A DNA stretch of 64,000 nt from Astrocystis sublimbata (GCA_022453515.1 JAJNNY010000017.1:640792-704791), one strand, 5' to 3'. Positions 44,489 to 55,388 are shown, counted from the stretch's first letter. Notes: generated by a model not told the origin, from the sequence alone. Program-made: numbers and translations.

Positions 44489-47304
44489 ATGGCTCGCAAG
44501 CCTTCACTCCTTCACTTTCTCATATGGGCATCTTCAATACCGATAGCCGTCTCTCGTTATGTCGGACTGGATGGCGATATCGCCTCACTTGTCCCTTCTT
44601 GTGCTCAATCATGTCTGGTGTCATTCATAGAATCCAACTATCCGATAGAGGCTTGCAAAACGGACGCCAGTCTAGGATGTCTCTGTCCAACTCAATCGGC
44701 CTCGGGCTTCACGGTTGGGGAGGCTGCATTACAATGCCTGTTTGGCTATATCCAAGTTGGCTTGTGTGATAAGAAATATGGAGAAGGTGAGTTGAGAGAC
44801 TGGTGCTGGGACGCCTTTTGAACTCTATCTGACTCGTCTCCCCAGGTTCTTCTCCAGCGAGCATTCTCAACATGTGCAGCGGACACGCGAATGCCTTGCC
44901 CAATACCCATCCTACACTCACAGCGACGCTGGTCATACCACCGTCAGGGTCAGGGGCTCCAAGTCTGCTACCACCCACGTCTTCGAGAACAACGCCATTG
45001 ACTTCAGCGACAACAAGTCGTACAACTTTCAGCACGCGAACCAGTACAAGTACACGCTCCGTCACTTCTACTTCGGTTTCTTCTTCAGCTACTACAACAA
45101 TGGTGATGACATCATTTCCAACCTCAAGTCTGACTTCAAGTCTGACTTCAAGTCTGACTTCAAGTCCGACCTCAAGCCTCAGTTCAAGTTCAAGTCCGAG
45201 TTCGACTTCAAGCTTATCTCAGAGCTCAACTTCAGATCTGGATTCTTCCTCCACTTCGAACCCGACTTCCACTACTACCTCAAGTCCGACCTCGATCCCA
45301 GCCTCTGAGCCATCGTCGACAACACAACTCGCGCCAGGGCAGATTGCTGGTATTGCGGTAGGCGTGGGTGGAGTCGTAGCCATTGCAGTGGGCGCCATCT
45401 TTCTCGCAAGATGTTTGCGCCGAAGGAAATACCGAGATACGGACTCTGAGAAGCTGTATCTACGAGATGACAACGGCACGGATGGCTTTGACGATTCGTT
45501 CGGCTCACGGAATTCTCACGCATTTCATATTTCCCCTCCTCTCCTTCGAACATCACGATATCGGCCTGACTTTTTTGGTCCTCGCCCTGCGCCTTCTGCG
45601 CCTGCCGCGCCACCTGCATCACACACGTATCAGTCAGAGCAAGCATACCAGCCGGAGCCGCCAACGCAATCTACGAAAGTAGATCGAGATACCATCGGAT
45701 TAGCTATCTCACGCCCACGCAGCTTGGTACCTCCAAAACCAGCCCAAATGTTACATTCGCCTGCCATGTCCACACCTCGTGTTGAGGAGGCGCCACTTGA
45801 GAGAAAGCACTCTAGACTTTTACCCCCAAAGCCAGCCCTTACGATCGACATTCCATCGAAAGCAAATGCTCCCAGGGCCCCCTCCTCACAAGGACCGCTC
45901 ACAAAAGATCGAGCAAGCACGATGACAAATATGACTGCCTTTGTGGATCTGGACTTGGAGGCAGCCGAAGGCGAGCAGACCTGGCGACCCCCACCCACTG
46001 ACCCTCAATCAGCCACTACGCTTTACGTTGCCGATAGGTATGGCAACTGGGTACTGAGCAACGATCACCGTCGCTCACAAATCGCACAAGTGATGGAAGC
46101 GGCTGAGTTGGATACCTACACTCCTTTCACAAAGTCGCCTGTCGAAAAACAAGAAGAAGCAGCAAATATGAATTCTGCTATCGCGCCCACCGCGCAACCT
46201 CAAGGGTCACAATCAGCATTCTTGTCCCAAAATCCGAAGAACTGGACGTATTCACAGTCCTCGAGCCTTGAGTCACAAGCTGGCTCCGGTAAGCAAGCAG
46301 GCCGAAGAAATTCATCAAGTAGAAACAGTGGATCGCGATCTCGCAAAAACAACGGTGCGCCTGACCGTTCTGACTCCAAGGGCTCGATCACTACCATACA
46401 AACATCGTCCTCGGGAGGCCGAGAGGACGGATTTCCTTACGACAATGACATCGCTCGATTGTCGCAGCTGTCGCCTGTCAAAGAGTCGCCATCTCCCATA
46501 GCTAGCCGATCTCGTGTTGCGTATCCAAAGCTTAATGGCCGGCTAGACGGGGCGACGATTCGATTTGTTCCGCCCCCAAAGAGACCGAACTTCGCGGACC
46601 CGCGATTTGACCAACCGAGCCCAACACTAGGGGTTGTGTATCCTTTCCAAGGCTCGCCTTCAGCATACCCTCTGCCTCTCAACCCCAAACGCAAAGACAG
46701 AGGATTCACGCCGGAGAGCACTGGGTCCGGCTTCACTCCGGAACCACCAGATCTGCCGAATGTTGAGGTGTACCCGATCCACTACGGTCATCCTGATGAA
46801 GCACCGGTATCGCGTCCACTGCCATATCCGCCGCGTAATTTCGCTCCCAGCGTATCACCGGAGCCCTACCAGTATAGAGACTCCCGGCAGCGCGACCCGT
46901 TCAGCACACCAACACCACAACATGCTCCTACATTCACACCATCGCCACCATCGGCAGAGCCGCGATCATTGACACCACCACAACCCAGAATCATGGATCG
47001 CGGGCGGCCTCACATCGCGTCTCAACAACGTGTAGAATCCGGCACAAGCTTTCAGACTGTCAGCTCAGCTGCGAGCTCCCTGCTGGCAAAACGGATCGGC
47101 AGTGACAGAGCCGCCACTTTTGCACTGGACCCTAACGCGAGAAAGGCACAAAAATGGAGGCTGCAGAGCAACGACGGCGATTTTCTGAGCCCGGACGATG
47201 TCCTCTCCGGATCACCAAGGGGGACGCTTCCACGCACGCCCATGTGGCACCCTAAACTCACACCGACTCGACGTGGCGGCGATCTCTATCTGAACGTGCA
47301 ATGA
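44489..47304 (+). CDS. CFEM-type Cys-rich single-pass membrane protein with long cytosolic tail
   Basis: Two exons, 44489-44786 and 44846-47304, with a 59-nt intron (GTGAGT..CCAG), give 918 residues. A signal peptide (LLHFLIWASSIPIAVS) is followed by a domain with eight cysteines in CFEM-like spacing (SCAQSC, EAC, LGCLC, LQC, LCD, then NMC from exon 2). A Ser/Thr-rich stalk (about 140-270) contains tandem LTSS repeats. One TM helix follows (IAGIAVGVGGVVAIAVGAIFLA), then RCLRRRKYR as stop-transfer. The remaining roughly 620 residues are a disordered, Pro/Ser-rich cytosolic tail. Fungal CFEM proteins act in haem/iron capture, adhesion or surface sensing. The single TM and long tail suggest a sensor or scaffold (inference). 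No catalytic domain is seen in the tail. Confidence 0.85.
45117..45175 (+). repeat. 12-bp tandem repeat coding LTSS units
   Basis: Four to five copies of a 12-bp unit (TCAAGTCTGACT phase) inside the stalk of the CFEM protein. Unit length is a multiple of three, so copy-number change keeps the frame and varies stalk length. Confidence 0.85.
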
Positions 47305-48284
47305 TAGAGCGCCTCTGTTCAGGCAAAATGCATTTTCATTCTAACTCGCTTTGTTGGCACACGCACCGCCAAGGCACTATCCTTCCACTATTTATCTTTA
47401 CTTACGATATATCATATCGGTAATTACTCTACGAAACTCATAGTCCCCAGACGTGGACATCATCTTCCCTATACATAACAGCGTTGACTTTTTTCTATTC
47501 TGTAATAATACCCCATCATGCATTATAAGGGCTACGGACAAACAGATACACACGGCGCGGCGTTGGGCAGGTTGCAATTTTGAGATTGGGGCAAGCGGAA
47601 GGGAAGTGGATATAAAACGACGATGATAACGAGGATGCGTTGATGGGGATGAGAAACGATTGGATGAAAATTGCAAAACCACTATATATGAATAAGTCAG
47701 GCCTCACGTTTGGGCGGGCGTATGTTGGATCAAGCAAGTCGGATAAGATAGTATAATACTTCAATATCTCGCGAGCTGCAAAAGCAAGAAGGAGAGGATT
47801 CCAAAAGCATTTAACTTAGGTTACCCTTGAAAAGATTGAAATATGCCATTTCTGCGTTTTCGGCGTGTGTGGCCTTGTGTCAGAAACAAATGAAGATCAA
47901 TGGTCAATGGTTGGATCTGCACGTCCAGCACCAGCGAGCCCAGGGCTCCAGCTCAAACCCCCAGACCGAGACTCTGGACCCAGGCCGCCAGGGGGCCAGG
48001 GATAGATCGGAGTGGGTGTAGGTGGGGCTACCTAACAGAGGTGGGATATGACCCAACTTTTTTTCCTCGTCCCCATTACTTGAACCTCGGGAGGCAGAGC
48101 ATACGCAGCTTGCGTCAACAACGGACAATTCTCAACAATAACGAACATACTTGATAGACAGCTTGTCAACATAATCACCCGAAACAGCCCGAGAAGCCAG
48201 GATTAAGTAACTACCTCAGCAAGCGCAACAGCGCCTGCTCCTTTCCCACCCGACTACTACCTACCTCCACAACACATCACAACA
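47305..48284. other. intergenic region before the DUF2462 gene
   Basis: 980 bp. An AT-rich 3' flank of the CFEM gene (47310-47830), then a promoter region with no coding signal. No repeat or RNA recognised. Confidence 0.45.
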
Positions 48285-48569
48285 ATGGCCCAAGGCGCCA
48301 TAAAAAAGACGCCCGCCGGCGGTGGGAAACCCGCGCGCGCCAACAAGCCCCAGCCGGCGAAGACGAAGAAGGGCGCGCGCGTGTGCAAGGCGAAAAAGGG
48401 CACCAGCGCCGACAAGCTGCAGCGCAAGCTGGCCGCCGGCATCGCGGGCAAGACGGAACGCCTCCTCGGCGAGCGCGCCGGGCATCTCGAGCTCATCGGC
48501 CCTGGCAAGAAGGCGAGGGGCCAGAACAAGGACGCCGCCGTCAAGGGGGGGACCAGGAAGTTCGGATGA
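48285..48569 (+). CDS. DUF2462 (UPF0390) small basic protein
   Basis: An intronless gene of 94 residues, very Lys/Ala/Gly-rich. The pattern MAQGAIKK..KPARANKPQ then KKGARVCKAKK, SADKLQRKLAAGI, KTERLLGERAGHLELI and a terminal basic tail (KGGTRKFG) matches the DUF2462/UPF0390 family, the fungal counterpart of human C19orf53. Members are short, nuclear or nucleolar and of unclear biochemical function. The start ATG follows a C/A-rich leader (CACAACAATGG), a good fungal start context. Codon use is extremely GC-biased compared with its flanks, as expected for a highly expressed housekeeping gene. Confidence 0.9.
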   Translation: MAQGAIKKTPAGGGKPARANKPQPAKTKKGARVCKAKKGTSADKLQRKLAAGIAGKTERLLGERAGHLELIGPGKKARGQNKDAAVKGGTRKFG

Positions 48570-51417
48570 GGTGAGCGGTGGGAAGGAATGGAGTTGGGGC
48601 CGTGGTGTTGAAAGGGAGTCTAGGGATGGGGGCATAGGTTGGTTGACTGGCGGTCTGCCTGCTTGGAATCTCGAGCCAGCATCGGAGGAAGACGGAAGAC
48701 GCGGATGGACGATTGAAGACATCAGACAGAGATCGGGTACCGAGTGGCTGCGCAGCCCTCTCTCTATTGTCTCGGGACAGAGCGAAGGGCTATTCCCGTC
48801 CGTCTTTCTGTCGGGGATACCCCCGACGAGCTGGATAGCTCGCTCACATGTTTCTGAAAGATGCGGTCGGCAGCTAGCCATTCTGCTTGCAAACTCCGTT
48901 GTGCTTGCGGCCCCCTACGCATACATACATGCTCCCTTCATTATAACAACACCTCTATGGCAATAGGCGTCGCCGGCATATATTACATCAATGCTTGGGC
49001 GGCATGAGCACCCATGCACTCACTACTACCTGTGCTCCAACGAGAGCGACTGTTGTTCTGACCTGCAGACTGTCCATCTCATCTCGGTGCCTTGTTGGCA
49101 AGGAGTTTGGGCGTTGGACTTTTCCCGTTGGATTAGTGTATGTGCAAGGTAGACATCCACCCTGTTTCCCTGTCCTTTCCCGGTGTCGCTTGGTCATGAT
49201 GTTATTGCGCGGGGCTTTCAATATCCCCTCGCCTATCATTCTAGGGAAATAACTACATGATTATAAAAATGGCATAATATGGACGCTCCGAACACCAAAC
49301 AAAACCCCCTTCCTGTTATTGAGCTGGGACTGTGTTCATAGTACATTGTCAGGCTGTCCACTGTTCGATTCGTCTCGTTGCGTGTGATGGCAATTGTCCC
49401 GTGCGCATGGGGATGATTCCTCTGGGATTGAAAACAAATTAAAACCGTATTCAAATACTCGCGTTCTATAAGCATATTCTTGCAAACAGTTCACAAGCCG
49501 AAATATAGACTTAAAATCAAGACTTCAATTTTTTTTGTTCTTTTTTACTCCCTTTTATGTTGTTTCTATCTAAAGATAAGGATAATGAAAACGAAAACCG
49601 TCGCCTATCCCAAGCCCCTGTACCTTACGTAGCAGCTATTCGGGAATTTCGCACTTACTAGGCTGTACCCCGACACATAAACCTTTTGCTCCTACAGATC
49701 CCAGATGCAGGTACTGCAGCAAATGAGCATGTCATACTTGTAAGGTGTAGGCCGAGGAGGCTTGGGTGTAGGACGCGGTCGAACCGGAGGGCACATCTGC
49801 GGCTCCTCGACCAGCTTGCCATGCTTATCGAGGCGGGGGTGGAGGAGGAGGCTTCGGTCTAGTAGGCTTTGGTCTAGGCTCCTGGCGAGTGTGATTTTTA
49901 GGACAGACATCTTTTCTGACCTTGATGGTGGTTATTGGAGTTGCTTGAATATTCGTGTGATTGGGTTTGATACCGGTGTGAACCCCTAGAGGATAATTTA
50001 AATTAGGACGACTGCCGGCTCTTATATAGAAAGCTTTTCACAACTCTGTTTGATAATAATGTATTGCTGTTTGACATCAATGCGATTATGGAAAGTATGT
50101 GTTCATTGATTTTATACTATACTTCTGTTCACCAGAGGCGACGTGAACAAAGACTTAAAACACAATGCTTTATGTAGACGTTGCATCTTTAAAAGGTCTT
50201 CAGATCATTCACCAAACCACAGCGGGTAAACACTCAAACAATTATCGAGTAGCACCTATTTGATAGTGTTTGTCATGTCGGTTCATGTGAGAGTGAAGAC
50301 TTCTTATCTAAGGCTAGTAATTTAGTAAAATAAATGTAAGTTTCAATTCTATGAAATTATGGATTTCTCCTAGGTATTCGTGTGCCGCCTAAACCGTATT
50401 CTCCGAATCTTCCCCACCAATAATCCCCTACAGGGTAAACCTTAGGTTCTTTGCAATTGGATTTGTACGCACTCGTAAAATATAGGTCAATATAAGGGAC
50501 TCCTATCTTCTCAGGTCCAGGTGTTGTTGTCATCTTGATCAAGCAAGTCTTGCGTAGATTGACTAGGCTCATCAACCGAGATTCGACTGGCGAATATCTA
50601 GAGGTGATCCTCATAGGTTTTTCTCCTGGGGATTTGGCAGCTCAGTTCCAGTGACTTTAGCAGGAGTTTGCAGAGCTCTTGTAGTCGCTCACTGCAGGGT
50701 GACGTGGTTAGAGCGGCTGGTCATGCTCCCCAGAAGTTTATTGAGAAACGCCGCAGAACCGTTCTAGCAAAAAAGTGCATACACGGTAGGTATTGCCTGT
50801 ATACTACCACATGTACTTACTCAGTGATTTTCTAGGTATATATAAAGGAAGATCCGCTCTTACTTAAAACGTTCTTGTCTCTCAGGGGTCCAAGGAGCAG
50901 TCAGTTGTAACACATATGACTGGCAAGTCGCTGACTAGTGTCACGAAGTTGGAACAAGGAAAGGGGCAAATCAGGGGTTAGCTAGATTCTATACTGTCCT
51001 ATATGTAGGAAGAATAACACAATACCATGCGATTCACCATTACTCGGGTATCCCCACAGCTCTTGGGACACGATCTTATGCCTCATCAAGCTCGGAACAA
51101 GCAAAGTGGCCCACACACACAAGGCATTGATATAGCTACTGTCATCCTAAGACTGGCGGGGTGTTGCATCAATCGAAAGTGTGAGCTTACCTGGTACGCG
51201 TATGTAGCAAAGATTGCGTAGAAAAAAATCATGTGAAGCGACATTTCCCACGCCACTGAATATTATGAATGGGGTATCATAGAAGTCTAATCTAATGCTG
51301 TTCAGACCATGCGCCAGGACCTATGCTAATAACCCTATACAGTCGTGATGGCATACATGTTACATATAGTGGTTTTACATATTTACAACGTCTTGCTTAG
51401 ATTTATCAGAAGTAAGT
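48570..51417. other. large gene-poor region, AT-rich in its centre
   Basis: 2.85 kb between the DUF2462 gene and the 3' end of the PPR gene. AT-rich from about 49500 (a T-run at 49527) to 51400. One weak small ORF candidate (49692-49910) is listed separately. A minus-strand frame at 50357-50614 (YIDLYFTSAYKSN, GDYWWGRFGEYGLGG) is protein-like but unidentified. No transposase motif was recognised, though the composition would suit an old degraded insertion. Confidence 0.4.
49692..49910 (-). CDS. possible small proline-rich ORF, unidentified
   Basis: A 72-residue minus-strand frame. The second half is proline-rich and ends with a cysteine cluster (QMCPPVRPRPTPKPP, then CCSTCIWDL). A TATATAAG-like element lies at about 50021-50030, roughly 110 bp upstream. 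In a neighbouring frame the first half also reads as a PRPKPTRPKP-type repeat, so a spliced variant using the GCCGCAG at about 49797 is conceivable. I do not recognise it, there is no signal peptide in this frame, and it may be chance. Confidence 0.22.
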   Translation of the reverse strand: MSVLKITLARSLDQSLLDRSLLLHPRLDKHGKLVEEPQMCPPVRPRPTPKPPRPTPYKYDMLICCSTCIWDL

Positions 51418-54042
51418 CTAAGCGCCACCCAGGTAGGCTGAGTCGGAGTTGAGGCTGACCCGGACACGAGCACGTTTGGTCAGACGCCGACTTCTTTGGT
51501 GAGGATTTTGCAACAGCTGCCTTTTGTTCAAGTCTTCTTGTCGCCGAGCAAGCTCTTCGAGGCCAGTAGTCATGGCGTTCAAGCGGTGGAGTGGCATATT
51601 TGACGAGATGCCTTGAGTTGCTTTTGGGAAATTCGATGCAAGAGGCTCGGTGGTTGTTCGGAGCTGCTCTGGAACCCTCTGCACTTGCTCAAGCCGAGCA
51701 ATGACCTGCTTGAGCAGAGGCTTTGGGAACATGTTGAGAGCCTTGATCGTTCGGTCGTTGGGCTGGAAGCCAGCTTTCTCGAGTGATACCACTGCTTTCA
51801 CAGCAGCTTTCACGTCGCGTATTCTGGCGAAACCCTGGATAAGGGTGTTCCACATTGGCAGATTCGGCTTCGTCGCGCTGAGTCTGGCTATGTTGAGAAT
51901 GGCAATGGCACCACGCATGTCGTTGTGATTTTTTAGACCATTGATCATTATGGCCCATGTATGAATCGATGGAGGGTGATGATATATGTGGCGACCACAT
52001 TGAGCCTTCTCCTTTTGTGCGGCATATACCATCTTACGGAGGCGACGTATTGCGAAGGGAATCGTAGACTTCATTTGCATCAGGTTGCGTAGAAGTATAT
52101 CAATCATGAGCGTTTTCCGGTCCTTGAGAAGCTTCAGCGCTATTGGATCCTTCCTGTTTACCAGCCTGAAGTAGTAGTTGTAATAGCGAATCGCGTACTT
52201 TGGCGTCGTGATAGATCGCATGTGTGCACCGAACATGAGGCACAGTGTAGTGCTATCTGGTTTCAGAAGCGAATGACTTGGCAGTGGCATCAGGGATTCA
52301 GCCAGCCTGATAGAAGTTGTCTGGTGATCTGTCGGTGCACTCCACTGCACCAACATGTTCTCGAGTGGGAAGAGCGTATACTTTTGTAAGGGAGCTAGAT
52401 CGAAGACTTTGGCGTATAGTCGGAGCATTGGGCGCCAAGCATTGTTCCCTTTCTTCCGCTGCCGTCGTCTTGTCTCCGATTGCAACTCGTTCTCGCGAAG
52501 GATGGTATCTAGGAAGTCGTTCATGAGAACTGTGGTCCAAGCGTTGCGAGATGTGATGATGTGACAAATTCGTCCAAACAAATGCATATCCAGATTTTGC
52601 TTGCACGCGTTGAGTAGGGTGGAATAGACATGTGGACCTGGTTCTATGCCATGCTGGTGCATCAGCTCAAAGATCTTCTGCGCAGGCTCGAGATGACCAC
52701 GGACACAGAAGTTGCGCATCAGAGCCGTCAGCCCCAGTACATTTGGTCGAAGACCTCGTTTGAGCAGAAATTCGAAGAGGACATCTGGCGCAACGTTGTC
52801 GTCCGGCAACGGTTCGTTTTCGTTCAGGGTTAATAGAGAGGAGCACACACTCGCGGCTGAGGGGGTGTTGAGATCGAATCCCGGCCTGCTTGCGAGCTCG
52901 TGAAGCACCTCTACTGCATGCGCTTTTGTGTCTTTGCCCTTCGCAAAGTGGCTTGCGAAGTGCAACATGGTATTCTTGTGAAGCGGATGCTCAACGGCTT
53001 GGAGTACTTGGTATTGGAAAACTAGCTCGGAGGTGGACATGCGGGATATCATCGAGTGCAGCACAGCCGAATCCAGAGTCAAATATCTCGGTGGGCAGCA
53101 GCCTAGCACGAAGCCCATGATGGCCTCGATTGCTTCCTCGATCTGACCACATTCGGGCGCAGCACCGGCGCTAAGGGCTCGGCGGTGACGACGGACGAGA
53201 ACATACAGCAGGTCTTCCACGACGTAACTTGGGCACAGGGAGGGGTCGAAGGTGGTTAGGATCAAGGTCGGCAGAGTGTGGGGCTCCAGCTTCAAGGCAG
53301 AGAGAATCATTGCTGGCCACATATGCTGTCGCTTCCTGGGGTCCAACCTTTGCCATACCGCCTTCATCGACGCCGCATCGCCCTGGGCCGTGGCGGAGCT
53401 GGTGGCGGCTGTGCCCGGTACGGTGGATGCGGATTTGGGCAGCAGAGCTGAAAAGGCCTTCTTCCAGACGTGGTACTGATCGAGCCGTGATGCTACGCTG
53501 TTCATGTCCGGTTGAGCCCGGAGCAGGCGTGTCAACTGGCTCACTGCCTGGCGTGTCTCGGAGGGGGACAAGGCGTAGAAGCCGGCCAGGTCACGGCGGA
53601 CGAGGTCGTACTCGCCCATAGCACGCATGATCCTTCCCTTGAGCTGGCGGTCGTGCTTGGCCGGTGGCAGCGTGGCCAGTCGCGCGATATGATGGCGCAT
53701 TTCTCTCCTCACGTACTTCTTGAGCTCGCCGTCCCAAGGCTCCATCGTATCGCCCAGCCCATCGTCTAGTCCATGTGGCGGCAGTGAGGGGGCCAGAAGC
53801 GCGGCGTCGTGGCTGCTCTCGGGCGTGTCGAGGGCGTCGTGGCTCTGGGGTTGGACCTGCGCAGGATGCGCAGGCGCGGTGCTGTGTGCATGGTCGTATC
53901 GGGGGGGCAGAACGAGGGCGTGCGACAGCGGCTCGGCGGGAAATGTAGAGGTGTGCAGTCGCGGGCCATTGGGTGTCAGCCAGCGAGATGTGCTTCGTGC
54001 AAGTCGAGTGGTGCATCTGGGGCAGATGAAGGGAGTTGCCAT
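51418..54042 (-). CDS. mitochondrial pentatricopeptide-repeat (PPR) protein
   Basis: An intronless gene of 874 residues. The N-terminus (MATPFICPRCTTRLARSTSRWLTPNGPRLHTSTF) is basic and Ser/Thr-rich with a CxxC, typical of mitochondrial presequences. PPR-like helical pairs are readable at about 430-500 (RGLRPNVLGLTALMRNFCVRGHLEPAQKIFELM and HGIEPGPHVYSTLLNACK) and about 690-790 (PSIHTWAIMINGL, PNLPMWNTLIQGFARIRDVKAAVKAVVSLE, GFQPNDRTIKALN). The C-terminus is highly basic (RSRRLTKRARVRV). It likely binds a mitochondrial transcript in the matrix for processing, stability or translation; the target is unknown. Divergent with CWF18 across 670 bp. Confidence 0.88.
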   Translation of the reverse strand: MATPFICPRCTTRLARSTSRWLTPNGPRLHTSTFPAEPLSHALVLPPRYDHAHSTAPAHPAQVQPQSHDALDTPESSHDAALLAPSLPPHGLDDGLGDTMEPWDGELKKYVRREMRHHIARLATLPPAKHDRQLKGRIMRAMGEYDLVRRDLAGFYALSPSETRQAVSQLTRLLRAQPDMNSVASRLDQYHVWKKAFSALLPKSASTVPGTAATSSATAQGDAASMKAVWQRLDPRKRQHMWPAMILSALKLEPHTLPTLILTTFDPSLCPSYVVEDLLYVLVRRHRRALSAGAAPECGQIEEAIEAIMGFVLGCCPPRYLTLDSAVLHSMISRMSTSELVFQYQVLQAVEHPLHKNTMLHFASHFAKGKDTKAHAVEVLHELASRPGFDLNTPSAASVCSSLLTLNENEPLPDDNVAPDVLFEFLLKRGLRPNVLGLTALMRNFCVRGHLEPAQKIFELMHQHGIEPGPHVYSTLLNACKQNLDMHLFGRICHIITSRNAWTTVLMNDFLDTILRENELQSETRRRQRKKGNNAWRPMLRLYAKVFDLAPLQKYTLFPLENMLVQWSAPTDHQTTSIRLAESLMPLPSHSLLKPDSTTLCLMFGAHMRSITTPKYAIRYYNYYFRLVNRKDPIALKLLKDRKTLMIDILLRNLMQMKSTIPFAIRRLRKMVYAAQKEKAQCGRHIYHHPPSIHTWAIMINGLKNHNDMRGAIAILNIARLSATKPNLPMWNTLIQGFARIRDVKAAVKAVVSLEKAGFQPNDRTIKALNMFPKPLLKQVIARLEQVQRVPEQLRTTTEPLASNFPKATQGISSNMPLHRLNAMTTGLEELARRQEDLNKRQLLQNPHQRSRRLTKRARVRVSLNSDSAYLGGA

Positions 54043-54713
54043 GTTACGATATCTTCGCCGGGGGTTCGGTCCTGACTCCTCATGGCTCCGGTGAGGAAAA
54101 TGGGGGTGCGATTATTCTCTTCTCTGTCTGGCCATAGCACTGGCATCTGCGGAAATGAAGCTAAGTCACAGAGCAAACCTCGATGTCGATGTCCAGAGCA
54201 TGGCGGCGTGGCGTGCTGAATTGATGCCGAGCAGCGGGGAGATAGGGTGACGAGGTGGTAGTGACAAGAAAACTAACTGGGCGAGCGAGGCAAGCAAGGG
54301 ACGAGAGATTTCGAGATCGCCAAGCTTTCCAACAGTTTGTCTCCATAGTAGGTACTTATAGCGGATTAGGCACAGCGCATACAGTATTTCCCCACGACCG
54401 ACCTCGCCCACCACCCCCTGCCTGGGGCTACCTAGCGAGGTGTCTAGGTAGGTGGGCACCTACTGATGCACCTAGGTAGATACCTACATGTACCTACCTA
54501 CTGATGCGGCGCAGCCAGGAAGTCGCGAAACACGAATTATTATTTCACCCTGTAGATGCTCTTATCCAACACCACTACTACTACTAGGTACTTTACCGAA
54601 CCAACTTTCAACCTTTACTCTAAGCTACCTACCAAGCAGACATAACCCAACTAAACCGCACCGGCACATCATCTCAAAGCACCTTGCCTTCAACCCATTG
54701 CCGCGACGCAAAG
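54043..54713. other. bidirectional promoter PPR/CWF18 with TAGG cluster
   Basis: 670 bp between divergent starts. Dense opposed CTAGGTAGGT and ACCTACCTA copies lie at 54429-54500, about 215 bp upstream of CWF18. No other feature is seen. Confidence 0.55.
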
Positions 54714-55388
54714 ATGTCGGCGTCCCACGCCACCCTCGGCGCTGCCGCCGACGACCGCAAGTCGCGGCTCGCGAGATTGAAGACTCTGAAGCGCAAACAA
54801 CCCGAACCCGACGATGAGAGTGAGATCGCCGCGCCTACCTCGGAGACCACCATCACAACCATCACCACAACAACAGTCGACCATGTGCCCGTAGTCGACG
54901 ACGATGTCACCATGAAATATCTATCGGGCCGCAACTACGATGCCGAGGCGCGAGGCCCCAAGCTAGGCTTCGAGGCGCCCCCGACGCTTGGGATGCAGGG
55001 GCCGACGCTGGAGGAGCAGGCCGCGCTCAAAGAGGAGGAGGTGCGGCGGCGAGCGGCCGAGGATGCGAAGGACGACCAGGGCATCGACCTGTTCAAGCTG
55101 CAGCCGAAAAAGCCCAACTGGGACCTCAAGCGCGACCTGGACAAGAAGCTCGAAACCCTGAATGTGCGCACGGACAACGCCATTGCGAAGCTCGTGAGAG
55201 ATCGTATCGAGAACGCGCGGGCGGCGGCGACCAAGACGGCCCAGCCTATCACGGCTGGCGGCGATGCCGAAGATGGGAGCAAGGAGGCCGCAGGTATGGA
55301 TGGCGTTGCCCTGGTGGAGGGACTACGGGTGCGGGAGCGGGAAGAGGAAGAGGAGAGGAAGGAGATGGAGGCTGACGATATGGAATAA
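54714..55388 (+). CDS. cwf18: pre-mRNA splicing factor Cwf18 (CCDC12 family)
   Basis: An intronless gene of 224 residues, using the ATG at 54714 in a good context (GCAAAGATG). The hallmark block is present: RKSRLARLKTLKRK near 15-28, VTMKYLSGRNYDAE near 65-78, then LFKLQPKKPNWDLKRDLDKKLETLNVRTDNAIAKLVRDRI (about 125-165), the cwf18 signature. Both ends are charged and likely coiled coil. Family members are components of the Prp19/Cdc5 (NineTeen-related) spliceosomal complex in the nucleus. Only 166 bp separate its stop from the stop of the convergent zinc-knuckle gene, so the 3' ends may overlap. Confidence 0.93.
   Translation: MSASHATLGAAADDRKSRLARLKTLKRKQPEPDDESEIAAPTSETTITTITTTTVDHVPVVDDDVTMKYLSGRNYDAEARGPKLGFEAPPTLGMQGPTLEEQAALKEEEVRRRAAEDAKDDQGIDLFKLQPKKPNWDLKRDLDKKLETLNVRTDNAIAKLVRDRIENARAAATKTAQPITAGGDAEDGSKEAAGMDGVALVEGLRVREREEEEERKEMEADDME

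Noticed and set aside
50701..50730. A-box-like GGTTAGAGCGGCTGGTC resembling a tRNA
   Set aside because: No B-box, acceptor stem or anticodon arm could be folded around it.
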